From contig NW_017567015.1 of the NCBI RefSeq assembly GCF_001661265.1, positions 1 through 64,000 on the forward strand: 64,000 bases of DNA, written 5' to 3'. The position numbers were made by a program, and so were the translations under genes. Shown here one piece after another: positions 9,329-19,822 of the stretch. The stretch's first letter is position 1, and each line of letters starts with the position of its first letter. Below the pieces are notes generated by a model. The model saw only the letters and a list, made by a program, of their open reading frames with translations, was not told the origin of the DNA and did not search any database. The DNA comes from Saitoella complicata NRRL Y-17804 (taxonomy: Eukaryota > Ascomycota > Saitoellomycetes > Saitoellales > Saitoellaceae).

Positions 9329-9916
9329 TTAAGCCTCCTGCGGCCTCTGACCACGTCCGATACCACCACGGAAAGAGGGGTTGAACTCTCCAGGAGCAGC
9401 TCCCTCCTTCTTGCGGTACTCACGGTCACCACCCTCGCGCTGGCGGCGCTCAGGACGGGGGGCACGAGCCTCAGCGGGACGAGGAGCACGCTTGTGGGTA
9501 GAGGGGACGATCTCGGCGGGGAGGTGGAGGTACTCGCGGAGGTACTCGATACCCTCGTTGGTGAGGGTGTAGTAGTAGTACTGCCACGAGAACTGGGTCT
9601 TGACGAAACCGCGAGAGGTCAAGGACTGACAAGCCTTGATGACCTCAAGGTTGGGGAGGTCGAGCTCGCCGTGCTTGGGAGCGTTGAAGTCCTTCTTGGC
9701 GATGAGGACACCCTCACGGAACAAGGTCTGTACGAAAAATGACAGGTTAGCTCTTCATACTCCCTTATTCTCCGGGATCGCGCTCGTGTTCTTTTCGACG
9801 GATCTCGACGCCGAAAGAAGCGTTCGTGCCGGGACGAGATCGACGCGTCAATTGAACAGAGCGTTTACATGACGTACCTCGTAGATGGTCTTGCGGTTCT
9901 CCTTGGAAATAAGCAT
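9329..9916 (-). CDS. RPS10: 40S ribosomal protein eS10
   Basis: Two exons: 9878-9916 (MLISKENRKTIYE) and 9329-9727; 145 aa. The GTACGT intron falls after codon 13, and translation resumes TLFREGVLIAKKDFN. The highly conserved core LTSRGFVKTQFSWQYYYYTL and EGIEYLREYLHLP matches eukaryotic eS10. The C-terminal tail is Arg/Gly/Pro-rich, and is longer than in S. cerevisiae (105 aa). eS10 sits on the head of the small ribosomal subunit near the mRNA entry. An AAACCCTA box lies about 150 bp upstream of the ATG. Confidence 0.96.
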
Positions 9917-10404
9917 GCTGGGCGACTGTTGTGCTGGCTGTGACGAGGGACGGTCCGAACAAGAATCTCCAGCCTCGGCGTACTGGTTGGATTTTCCTCA
10001 GTGTGAGAGCGAGCTAGTTCCGTTGGGGGTTAGAGTGGCTGTGCCTGGGGGTGTGTCGCGCAAAACCCTACGCCGAAGAATTTTGGAGGGCCTGCATAGG
10101 TTCGATAACAGCTGGGATTCGAGGAATATGGTAATTTAGCGGTGAAGGAGTGGAGTGTTACAACAGATCGTTTTGTAAACATTATGAGCATCTCCCTGAT
10201 CCGTTGCGGCGTATGTATCGGATGACGTCGCCGTCGTTCAAGGCACGTCAATCCTAAGAATAGCTATGGGTGTCTATCCTTGAACAAATTTTATTTCCAG
10301 CTTTCCAGCTCCTCCTTGATCCATCCCTTTAATCTCGGTCTTCATCCCTCAAACTCCGTATGGCTCATTTCTCCCGTTTCATAGAACTCCCTATAAACCC
10401 CCCC
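9917..10404. promoter_or_regulatory. RPS10 promoter region with telomere-like AACCCTA box
   Basis: Upstream of RPS10 (minus strand) and downstream of YAF9. AAACCCTA at 10063-10070 lies 147-154 bp from the RPS10 start; a second, weaker GGGTTAGA sits at 10027-10034. Such sites match the binding motif of Tbf1-type factors that regulate ribosomal-protein genes in several fungi. No further gene is seen. Confidence 0.45.
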
Positions 10405-11191
10405 TTACGAAGCCTCCATCTCCCTCTTCACCGCCCTCTCCATCTCCAAAATCGCATTTTTCTGCTGTCTCGTCATCTCACTAACCTTCATCAACGCCGC
10501 CTGCAACCGATCACACTCCTCCTGCTCCGTCTCCCTCGAGAAAACCCCCAACCCATCACTCCCCACAAGCGGCATCCCAGGCTGTCCTATCGGTTTTCGT
10601 AGAGGTAGATTTACGGTTCCTTGTTTGAGGACGTCCCACATCGCCTCGGTCGGCTCGTTGAATATCACTTCGTCGTAGGACCAGGATGATACTGGGAGTC
10701 CTTCGGCTTTGATTCTCTCCGCGTCGGGACCGTAGGGGTGGAGTTTGAGGTGGTGGTAGACTTGGAGGGGTTTTCCTTCGGTTGCGACGGCAGCGGAGGG
10801 GTCTGGTACGAAGAAGACCTTGATGGCGATATCGAATTCTCCCCATCCTGTTTCTGTTACGGCGAATGGTGGGCTCTCGACGGCTGTACGTGTTCCCTGT
10901 TAGCAGTTGTCCACAGAGCGCAAGGTGTGGACTAATTATAAAAGGAAGCGTACTTCTCATTGAATTCGCGTAAGTGTCGTGTAACTTGAACATCACCTTC
11001 TTCACGAAATAGGATATATCCTCTCCATTGACGCCCTGGACTGATATCGTCCATTCATGGGTGTGGTCTGGCGAAGCTGTCGGATGGGGTTGGTCCTTAT
11101 TTAAGAGTGTCGCGGTATTGCCGTAGACGATTGGACGCATTATCGAAACGCCCTGAAGGCGGGTCGCTGATGGTGGTTTAGGCGGTGCCAT
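10405..11191 (-). CDS. YAF9: YEATS-domain subunit of SWR1/NuA4
   Basis: Two exons: 10954-11191 and 10405-10883; 238 aa. The intron runs GTACGC to ACGTACAG. The YEATS domain spans about 10-150: RPIVYGNTATLL, then HTHEWTISVQGVNGEDIS, then TGWGEFDIAIKVFF. A C-terminal coiled coil (about 195-235) is rich in Glu/Gln/Arg. The layout and length fit Yaf9, which reads acetylated or crotonylated lysine on histone H3 for the H2A.Z remodeler SWR1 and the NuA4 acetyltransferase. Other YEATS proteins (Taf14, Sas5) have different tails. Yaf9 is the best fit because of the coiled-coil end. Confidence 0.92.
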
Positions 11192-11465
11192 TATGTATAT
11201 GATTCACGCTGAACGCGAAACGAGGGCTGGGCTGAAAAGAAGTGCGCAAAGGATTGCAACGGTTGGTAGATAGTGTCTGAAATTCTCGGAGGACTGTTTC
11301 ACGCGTTGACGGGCGAGATCGCTTGGTGTGGTGTTTACCTGTAGTCGTCGTTACTGCATACGTAACGAAGATACCCGGATTTCGCCGCAAAGGCGCAATA
11401 CCGTACTTGATAAAACCCTCCGAACACCGTTCCACCCCACCACACTCTCTACACATCCTACAACT
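11192..11465. promoter_or_regulatory. Divergent YAF9-COX17 promoter
   Basis: The 274 bp between two start codons facing away from each other. It must serve both genes. No clear TATA box is seen. Confidence 0.6.
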
Positions 11466-11750
11466 ATGCCAGCACCATCAGAAGCTCCTGGTATGCTCCA
11501 TTACGGTGCAGGGAGGAGATCGAAGCTGACGGGTGGCGATACAGTCGAGAACAAGCCTAAGCCTTGCTGTGTGTGTAAGGAGGAGAAGCAGAAGAGGGAC
11601 GAGTGTATGTTGTTCTCCGAGAAAGGTGAGGAGGACTGTAAGCCTGTGATCGAGCAGTACAAGGCGTGAGTTCATCACCCAGAGACTAGGAGATTGGGGT
11701 TGCTGACAAATATGGATAGGTGTATGGCTGGCTTTGGATTCAAGATCTAG
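11466..11750 (+). CDS. COX17: Mitochondrial copper chaperone Cox17
   Basis: Two exons: 11466-11665 and 11720-11750; 76 aa. The intron starts GTGAGT and has a GCTGAC branch. The Cys signature is complete. KPCCVCK (Cys34, 35 and 37) carries the copper-binding pair, and two CX9C pairs (37/47 and 58/68) form the disulfide hairpin imported by the Mia40 route. It ends CMAGFGFKI, as in the family (S. cerevisiae 69 aa). Cox17 passes Cu(I) to Sco1 and Cox11 in the intermembrane space for cytochrome c oxidase assembly. A longer open frame precedes the chosen ATG, but it would break the usual length. Confidence 0.95.
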
Positions 11751-11962
11751 ATGGACGTCTCTTTTGCGTATGGCATGGGTCAAAAGGGTTTCATTTGCAT
11801 CGGTCATCACCTAAGGTTTTGGAGTTTGTAGGATAGAATGTCGTTTATACCATCCTCCTCGTATTTCGTGAACCGGCGCATCCCGCGCCAACCCACGACC
11901 TCATCTCCAAGCCATCACATCACGTACACCATCACGGCGACAACTCACCTCATCCATCCCCA

Positions 11963-12943
11963 ATGTCTCGACGCAGCCGTTCCCGTTCACCATCGTCCTC
12001 CCAACCACCACCGCTCCTCACCCACGGCGAATCAACCACCGCATTCTTGACCCACCTCGCCGATAACCTTCTCCTGTAAGTCCCCTCGCAGGCCCAATAA
12101 CGTCGAAGATTGAAGCATAGGAGCAGTGAACACTCAATTGAAGACCAGAAGAGACATTAGCGACTGCGTTCCTCTACAAGCATCGGTATGAGCGGTGGAA
12201 TGAGAAAAACAAGACACCCGAGTCGCAACGGCTCGATGAACATGTGCGTGTGCCCCAGTCTCGTTGTTTGAATCCGGATGGAGGCTAATGAACTATGACA
12301 CGGACAGATGCTCGCAATAGCCTCCCTAAGCCTCGCGGCAAAAAGCACCGAACACCCCCGCCGCCTCCGCGAATTCCTCCTCCCATCCCACACCCTCGCC
12401 CAACCCCCATCCACCCCACCCCTCACCTTCCCCTCAACCCTCTACGACACCCTCCGCCAATCCCTCGTCAACTCCGAACACATCCTCCTCCGCACCCTCG
12501 GTTTCGAACTCCGTTCCGACACAAAGGTACCGTATTTCTATCTACCTGAGCTTGTATCCCGGTGTTTGGGGGTGGGGATCACGGAGGAGGGGGGGGTTGC
12601 AACGGTGGGGGTTATGGGGACGGCGTTGGGGCTTGAGGCGAGACGGTGGGCGAGGTGGGCTGCTTCGTCGAGGAGGTTTGCGTTGGGGTATCCGGCGAAG
12701 ACTGTTGCGGTGATATGTGTACGGAAAGCGGTGCATGAATTGGGATTGAAAATTGCGGGCGTCAAGGAGCGAGAGGATTGGGAGCTTATGGAAGAAGAGG
12801 ATCCGGACGCGAGGACGGAGAGAATGGAGTTGGAGGATGGATTGGAGGAGTTTGTGGAGAGGGTGGCAGGGGCATCAAAAGGTGGTGTTGATCTAGAAGA
12901 CGTGAGGGAGGGGATACGGGACATGACATGGGCCTTTGCCTAG
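11963..12943 (+). CDS. Cyclin of the transcription-associated type
   Basis: Three exons: 11963-12075, 12144-12243, 12308-12943; 282 aa. The first acceptor is the AAG at 12141-12143, the only one that keeps the cyclin frame. An Arg/Ser/Pro N-terminus is followed by a first cyclin fold: LATAFLYKHRYERW, then MLAIASLSLAAKSTEHPRRL, then SEHILLRTLGFELR. A second, weaker fold and an acidic tail follow. The AAK-x-x-E-x-PR pattern is typical of cyclins K, T, L, Q and yeast Ctk2/Bur2, partners of kinases acting on RNA polymerase II. The exact subgroup is not decided from sequence reading. Confidence 0.8.
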
Positions 12944-13263
12944 GAGCGTTTGAGATCGTGCCACGCAGGCTTGATGTAGAGTTTCGTGCAGCGAAAAGAC
13001 GTTGAAAGGACACAAATTTTGCTGCAGTGGACGAACATTGTGTTGCTTTGGGGATGCTCGTCGAATTGAATGTCGTAGGCGGCAATAGCCGTATTTTCGA
13101 TATGAAAGTGCTCTGAACATGCAATCAGAAGCCCCTCCGATTTTGCTTTCCCCCATCACAGTTCACAATCGACATCAACATAGTTGTAATAGTTTATATT
13201 CCTCGTATACCTTACATACACAGCGGACCGCCCACTTTTCTTCATTATCGTGTTCCTCTCCGC
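12944..13263. other. Convergent intergenic region
   Basis: 3' ends of the cyclin gene and ATP5. Nothing else seen. Confidence 0.6.
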
Positions 13264-14036
13264 TTACACAGCATCAGTCAACAACTTGTTCAACTTGCTG
13301 ATCCTGTTGGCAACGCTCAGATCAATAGTCCTGTCTCCGATCTCAACAACCAATCCACCGAGGATAGAGTCGTTAACCTTGTTGGTAACATTCAACTTCT
13401 TGCTGTTGGCGAATGGGGACTTGGAGATCGCGGACTCGAGACGGGAGAGGGTCTTGGAGTCGAGCTGGGAAGCGGAGGTGATGGTAACCTCGATCTCGCC
13501 CTTTCCGGCACGGATCAAAGTCTGGTACTGCTCAGCGACCTCGGCGAGGAGACCGAGACGGTTGTTCTCGGCCATGACCTCGAGGAGGTTCTTGACGGAC
13601 GCATCGGCGGAGACGGCCTTGACGAGGGTCTGGGTGATGGTCTTCTTGTCCTCGACGGAGAGCGAGGGGTTGGAGATGATGGCGTTGAGCTTGACGTCCT
13701 TAGTGACGAGGCCCTTCAAAGCGGACAAAGCCTTGTCAGCGGAGTCGACGGAGGTGGTCTTCGCGGCAGCGGTGTAGAGGGCGGAAGCGTCTGCAATGTT
13801 GTGGATCAACACTGATCTGGGCAAATCTTGGAATATCAGAGAAAGGAAAACACGTACAGGTACCGGAGACACCGAACAATTGCACAGGAGGCTGGACGTT
13901 CTTAGCAGCGGCGTAGCCACGGACCTGCTGTAAACCGCGAAACGCAAGGTCAGCAATTGCCCTCGGCGGAATTGAGTAGAGATTGTACCATGACAGGTGC
14001 ACGGGCACGGAGGACGGCACGAGCAGCAGCGTTCAT
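13264..14036 (-). CDS. ATP5: ATP synthase OSCP subunit
   Basis: Three exons: 13989-14036, 13858-13927, 13264-13790; 214 aa. The first exon is an Ala/Arg-rich mitochondrial presequence (MNAAARAVLRARAPVM). Then follow QLFGVSGTYASALYTAAAK, the conserved start of OSCP, and LLEVMAENNRLGLLAEVAEQ. It ends GGLVVEIGDRTIDLSVANRI, the family signature. OSCP joins the F1 head to the peripheral stalk of mitochondrial ATP synthase. The second exon may start at 13927 or 13924 (tandem CAG acceptors), giving or dropping one Gln. Confidence 0.96.
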
Positions 14037-14539
14037 TTTGCGTGTTGGTATATTTGGAGTTGATGCTGTCTGATTTCGACGTCGATGATGAGCCTGCAGT
14101 CAAAGATTTAGCGCGGAACCGCCGGTACGCCGAGGGGACCCCACCACTAGGAAATTACGAGATAAAGGAGGATAATTGAGTTGAATTGGAGTGTGTCATG
14201 CGATTCTACGTGTCCGTGTTACCTTGGTTTGTCCTCTGGGTGGCTCGTGGGGTCGGCGGAGGTGGAATTCGTGACACTGCGATCGCGGGATGTTCAAACA
14301 TCAGTCAATTGAGTCGTCTTCGCTAGAATGCCTGATACCTCAGAAACCTATATGCCATCTCTTTTTTTTCGTCCTTGGCATCCTCGCACACGTATATCTC
14401 ATCTCATAAGTCTATCATGTCCTCCATCCCGTTAACCATTGGTTCAAAACGCCGTAAACGAAACGATAACGCCCAGAAAATCCCTTCCAAAAAAACGTCG
14501 AAAGCAAAAAAAAAAGATCAGCCAATATACGCCCCAACA
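14037..14539. other. Intergenic between ATP5 and the RasGEF gene
   Basis: ATP5 promoter and RasGEF 3' region on the same strand. It is A-rich near 14460-14515. No gene seen. Confidence 0.6.
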
Positions 14540-17500
14540 TCAGCTCGTCCCCGTATATTTCGAGCCTGCTACCCACTTTGCAAGTCTTCCACCAGCTGTG
14601 CCTTTCTCCTCACGCCTGGGCTCGACTTCCAAACTGCGCTCGTACAAGTCGTCTTCGTTCATGACCGGGGTGTTGCGAACCCATGATTCGGTTCTGTCGT
14701 CCCGCTCCAGCTTGTACGGCTTCTCCAGACACCCCATGATCTGGTTCACCACCCTTCCCAACAACTGGAACTTCGACCAATGAATAACATTATCCGAAAT
14801 GAAGGTCTTGTTCCCCTCATTGATGCTCAGGAAATCCTGCAAGTAAATTCCCAAATAGGGAATCCGCTCGCTATTCCCACGCAACTTAAACGCTCTCCGA
14901 TACGCCCTAAAACTCATCTCAGAGCTCATCAGCCTCTCCGCTCTCATGAACAGGCGGTAGGTCGGCTTATCTTTGACGAGCTCATGCGTCAACCGCAGTC
15001 TCATGACAGCAGCAGAATTGATCCCGGCAAGGATACACATCAACGAGTTGTAGTTATTCATATTGCGTAGAATACACGCAACATTCATAAACTTCTCCAA
15101 CACCTTCGCACGATGCTTCACTTTCCCTTTGGTCAAGATCATACTCTGCACCAACGCACTCATCGTATTCAAATGCGCGATGATCTTCGTGATCGCACCA
15201 GGGTTTGATGCCTTCTCCTCAGCAGTCTTGTACACATGCCGAATCATATCCCTAGGCCCCAGCTTGGAGAAGAGATCCCACTCAATCCGCGTCAACTCCT
15301 TCGCCACGACATCATCCGGCGTCAGCAAAAACGAAGTAACAGCCGCCGCAAGTTTATCCCCATCAGCCGTCGCACAAACCAAACTCCCTCCTGCCTCGAT
15401 CCCACACGTCAAGACATCATCCTGATGACTAGCGACATTCGTCATGGCGTTTGCTTCATCCATAAACATATCACCCGGCAACGACGCCACACTCCCTTCG
15501 AGCGCCGCCATTTCCTCCGTGGTGGGCACACGATTCTCCCACTCCAACAAGATATCCTCACCTTGATCCTTCACCCCAATCGACTCTCCCTTACTTCTCC
15601 TCGCCGTCGTAGGCCTCATCGCACTCCCCTCATCTCCCCCGTCCGCGTTATCCCGATCCGGTAACCCCCAACACAAATCCGGATCCACATCAGTCAACCC
15701 CCGCAAATCCCTCCTCACCTCCGCAACATGATGCGCAAAATTCAAATCAGTCCCTAACCTCCGAAAAAACATGATCAAACTCTGCCTCGTACCCGCATGC
15801 ACGAAATCCTGCGGATGCGTCTGGACCCAAGCCTTGAGAACGGTAACGCAGCGAGCTTTGTTGAGGGTACACTGGAACGGATCCCTTCCATGACAATTCT
15901 CGAAGCGTGCAAGGATAGCCTTCAGTAATTCCCCAGGTCGGGCAAATTTTCGATAAAACGTCAAGAACGTCCGTTCGAACGCAGGGTCGTACGGATCAAC
16001 CAGCAGCCTCCCAACAAGCTGTTCAAACGTATACCCCTGCCCCTGTACAATCTCCTTCTCCTCCCACCTCCCCGTGCCCGTTCCCGCCCCAGGCCCAGTA
16101 CCGGAACCGTCCCGCTCGATACTCACCATTGACTCCTGATCATCCCACCCACTCTCCACCATCGCAGCACCCCAACTGCCCCTCCCCGGCGCATTCCGTA
16201 CTCGCATCCACTCCGCCTCGAGCCCATCTTCGCCTTCTTCGCTCTGCGACCCACGCTGAACGTGCATCTGTGCCGGATAGGGCGCTTGGTGCGGGAGGTA
16301 CTGTGATTGCGGCACATGCTGGTGCTGGTGTTGCTGCTGATGCTGATGCTGATGCTGCCCCCACGACCCTAAATACCTCGTCCCCCTCGGACTCGACCCC
16401 GGCGCAACACCCCCACCCCCATCATTGCCCAAAAACTGCGTAAACGAAACAACCTCCTCACCATCCACAAACGTCCGCTGCATAACGCCGCCATGCCCAT
16501 CCTCATCAACAGGCGTAACGGGCGCGGATTGTACCTGTGTGACACGCGAGGACGTGCCGATGGTGGTGAATGCCATGGGTAACTCCGTAACGATTCCAAT
16601 CTGCGGCAACGCCTCCCTGTCTCGCGATTCCGGCGCGATACCGCCACCACTCTCCTGTTCGTATGGGGTAGGGCTGGCAGGAAACCGAAACGGGAAATGC
16701 GTCATAACCTCCATATCCAGCGTCTCGCCCGGCGCACTCGTTGGCGGTTCAGGGACTTTAAGGGACATAGCCCTCAACGCCAACGAGATACTCTCCGCAC
16801 TCCCACTCCCACTCCCACTCCCTATCCCCGAATCCTCGGTATTCCTCGATACCATCCCCGGTCTCCCAAGCTGAATACTCGAACTCGTCCTCCTCCCCGC
16901 ACCCATAACCTGCCTCCTCCTCAACGAACCCGAACCCGAACCGCTCGTCCCCGTACTCGCGCTGGCACTACTCTTCTTCCTCCCCCCATACCTTTCCCCA
17001 CACGCCGCCTCCAACAACTCCACAATAACGACCCTCGCGCTCTCCTCGTCCGTTACGCCAATCATCCCGATGCCCCATACGCTGCCGAGGACGACATCGG
17101 CGCTTTTGGGCACGTTGTCGCCGAAGCGGCAGGAGGCTAGGATGAGGGGTGTTGAGGGGCCGAGGGCGAGTTGGGTGGCGGTGATGGTTGTCGGGAGGCT
17201 CGAAGGGGAGGGTGAGTGGTTGTAGAGGATGATTGCTGCGTCGTAGGTGTGTACACCGTGTTCTGGAATATCTCCTAATGATGTCTGTGTCCAACTCCCA
17301 TTAGCACAACTCGACGCTCAATTACATAACTCAAAAAGGAGGAGGAGACGTACCTTGACCAACGAAACATGATACACCCTCCCTCCCGTAACAAACGGTC
17401 GCATGGGTGGCACCACCTCTCCAGCCCTAAGCGTATACGCCTTCCTCACAAACACCTCCACCATTCCTCCTCCCCCGGTCCCGTCTTCGGAGTCGTGGTG

Positions 17501-17697
17501 GGAGACCACCGCAATCCGCACCGGAATCGCACCCAACAACGCTATCGCCAACGCGTCGGGTTCGGAGCGAGTACTCATGCCCGACACGTTCGACGCGATA
17601 CTCGATCTCCGTCGTTCGTCGCCTAGGCCTCCGTCGATGCCTGAGGTGGAGGAGCGGAGGAGTTTATCTTTGACGCTTCGGATCCAGCCTGAGCCTG

Positions 17698-17729
<32 letters not shown>

Positions 17730-18016
17730 GTTGTCGTCGTTGTCGTTGGTTGCTGTGCTGAGTCCCGATCGGAAAGGTTGGAGGGCCCGGTGACGTTCAT
17801 CGGAGCGAGACTAATCGCCGACACGACTGATTGTGGGGTTCCCACTCTACTCGGTCTCGTACTCGCGCTCGCGATCGCGATCGCGCTGGCGCTGGCGCTG
17901 GTGATCGATGGTGTAGGTTCTTGTTGTTGTGTTTGGTGTATTGGCAGCATACTCACCGATGTCTGTGATGTTGTTGCAGATGGTCCGAGACCCAGACTGA
18001 AGGACGGATCGAACAT
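14540..18016 (-). CDS. Ras guanine-nucleotide exchange factor with N-terminal Ras-like segment
   Basis: Two exons: 17354-18016 and 14540-17284; 1135 aa. The N-terminus is disordered and holds a run of about 17 Thr. A segment at about 175-325 (LLGAIPVRIAVVSHHD, then YDAAIILYNHS, then STPLILASCRFGD) has the strand/helix rhythm of a small GTPase but no obvious P-loop. It resembles the degenerate Ras-like region of some fungal RasGEFs. The RasGEF N domain (REM) lies at about 639-758 (YTFEQLVGRLLVDPYDPAFE). The CDC25 catalytic domain spans about 876-1118 and includes NSLMCILAGINSAAVMRL and IPYLGIYLQDF. It should load GTP onto Ras at the plasma membrane. A Gln/His repeat lies between. Confidence 0.88.
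17698..17747. repeat. Trinucleotide microsatellite coding poly-Thr
   Basis: A run of GTC and GTT triplets on the plus strand reads as about 17 consecutive Thr codons (GAC/AAC complement, read ACN) in the RasGEF N-terminus. Interspersed GTT units suggest a partly stabilised array. It is likely to vary in length between strains. Confidence 0.85.
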
Positions 18017-18601
18017 CCGAAATGCAGATCAAGAGATCACTTCTGAGATGGATGCGGTGTGGTCGATGACAAGAACTGACGCTCTCTACAGCGGTTGCGC
18101 TGCCAGAACGCTTACTTACACTCACACTCACATCCTGCAGCCGTGCATGCAGCAACCGCACCGCGCACCAAATCAGACACCGTGCGGCCGCGCACATTAC
18201 TCAGGTTTACAAACACATCCCAAGATCTCCGGTAAGCGATGCATGAAACCGGGCTGTGGGGGGGCGTCCAGGGTGGCTGAGGTGTGAGCGATCTGCGGGT
18301 TCTGCTGGCCGTGGCGAGTCGTCGGCAGTTGGGGGGAGGGTAACTGCCGAACGCCAACACGACTATACAGAGTGATCGCGCAGTCAGTCTGTCTCTCTCG
18401 ACTCCGACTCGAAGTGTGGCCAGCGAACGCTGGGGGCCGGGGTGTCCCGGGATGCCGGTGCTCGGTGAGACAGGGCGCGCGCTCCGCCTCAGGCGCAGAG
18501 TAGTGCACTTGTGAGACACTGACCCGTGGGAGGAAACGCGATGGACTACGTGGGAAAAAAGAAGGCACTAGTGTGTGTCTGTCTGCCGAACGAATGAACA
18601 A
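18017..18601. other. Intergenic: RasGEF promoter and WLM gene 3' end
   Basis: Tandem minus-strand genes. It contains a short ACTCACACTCACA stretch near 18117-18130. No gene seen. Confidence 0.6.
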
Positions 18602-19555
18602 TCACCCCGCCTTCTGCCCGTTGCTGCTGTTCTCGTCCCCCTTCCCCGCCTCCGCCGCCCTCCTCGCCGCAGCCTCACCAGCCAACTCCCTCCTACTCTT
18701 CCCATCTCCTCCTTCACCTCCTCCCACCCGCCCCCCACCATCGATGCTCTCCCTCTCACCCTCCGCTTTGTAGTACTCGACCCCATCAACAAGCGCCCTC
18801 CCCCCCTCAAACGCCCTCATCTCCCCCTCCAACTGTCGACAAAGCCGCCAAAACTTGGCATCATGTTCCCTATACACGTTGTGCGCCAACTCGTGCGCAA
18901 GCACATCCCTTACATCCCTATACCTCCTCCACCCCCTCCCACCCACACTCCCACTCACACGATCCTCATCGGTCCTCAACCGTACCTCAATCATCGCACC
19001 ACGATTCGTGTTAAGCCCCAGCGTCCTCCCCTCATGGTTCGTATGCGTCGCTGGATCCAACTCTCCCAATACCCCGACACTGAATTTATGTCGGAGCATG
19101 ATTGCGCGGACGGCGGGGTCGGAGGCGAGTTTGGAGAGGATTGAGTGGGCGTGGGTGGAGTTTGGGAGGTAAGGGAGGGGCTGGAGGGTGCGGAAGGTGT
19201 ATTGGATGTCTGCTTGGGTTGGTGGTGCCTGTCGTAATGGTCGTACCGCCGCTTTCTGTGTCCGTGGGCGTGGGCGTGTGGGGGGTGACTGTACGGCCGC
19301 AACCGTCGATGCTGGGGTTCCGATCATCATGATCTTGCCTCGATCCAGTAACATCGCAGCTAAATCCGAATCGTTTGCGAGATGTGGGGGTTTGTAGAGT
19401 AGCTTCTGGTTTTGGGGCGGGATTGAGGTGAGAGAGGCGAGCGCGGATTTGAGGTCGGAGAGGGTGGCGGTCGAGGGGAGGGAGAGGGTGTAGGGTGTTG
19501 AGCGGTGGGAGATCGTGTAGGTCAACGTCGTATGCTGTTCACTGCCGCTCGTCAT
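18602..19555 (-). CDS. Ubiquitin-like/WLM metalloprotease (Wss2-type)
   Basis: Single exon, 317 aa, ATG at 19555. Residues 8-80 form a ubiquitin-like fold (TLSDLKSALASLT, KLLYKPP). A WLM domain at about 115-250 carries HELAHNVYREHDAKF: zinc ligands His221, His225 and His231, with catalytic Glu222. The tail is Gly/Glu/Ala-rich. WLM proteases (Wss1/SPRTN relatives) cut DNA-protein crosslinks and SUMO- or ubiquitin-modified chromatin proteins. The UBL-WLM fusion without a PUB domain resembles S. pombe Wss2. The two activities in one chain suggest recruitment to the proteasome or Cdc48. Confidence 0.85.
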   Translation of the reverse strand: MTSGSEQHTTLTYTISHRSTPYTLSLPSTATLSDLKSALASLTSIPPQNQKLLYKPPHLANDSDLAAMLLDRGKIMMIGTPASTVAAVQSPPTRPRPRTQKAAVRPLRQAPPTQADIQYTFRTLQPLPYLPNSTHAHSILSKLASDPAVRAIMLRHKFSVGVLGELDPATHTNHEGRTLGLNTNRGAMIEVRLRTDEDRVSGSVGGRGWRRYRDVRDVLAHELAHNVYREHDAKFWRLCRQLEGEMRAFEGGRALVDGVEYYKAEGERESIDGGGRVGGGEGGDGKSRRELAGEAAARRAAEAGKGDENSSNGQKAG

Positions 19556-19822
19556 TGTTGGTAGACCTGGTGAAAGTCGACTTTTGCGGAGTGGCGACGT
19601 ATTGTATTGCGTATGTGGTACATTCCACGATTAGGCAGGTACCACTCGTCGCCCGATTAGGGCCCACGAACCCTATGCCCCCCCTGCACTGCCCACCAAA
19701 TTTTCGCAGCTCGCCAGGCACCACTCCCCCTCCCCTCCCCGAAATCCAAACGTCCCCTCCAAAACTCTCCTGCTCCTTCGTCCGCCAACCTCTTCCCCCG
19801 ACCGACCAGACTTTTTTCAACA
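19556..19822. promoter_or_regulatory. Divergent WSS2-like/RPL15 promoter with inverted telomere-like boxes
   Basis: TTAGGG at 19657-19662 and AACCCTA at 19669-19675 form an inverted pair spaced by 6 nt, about 150 bp before the RPL15 start. A pyrimidine-rich leader runs to the ATG, as is usual for fungal ribosomal-protein genes. See the matching box upstream of RPS10. Confidence 0.5.
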
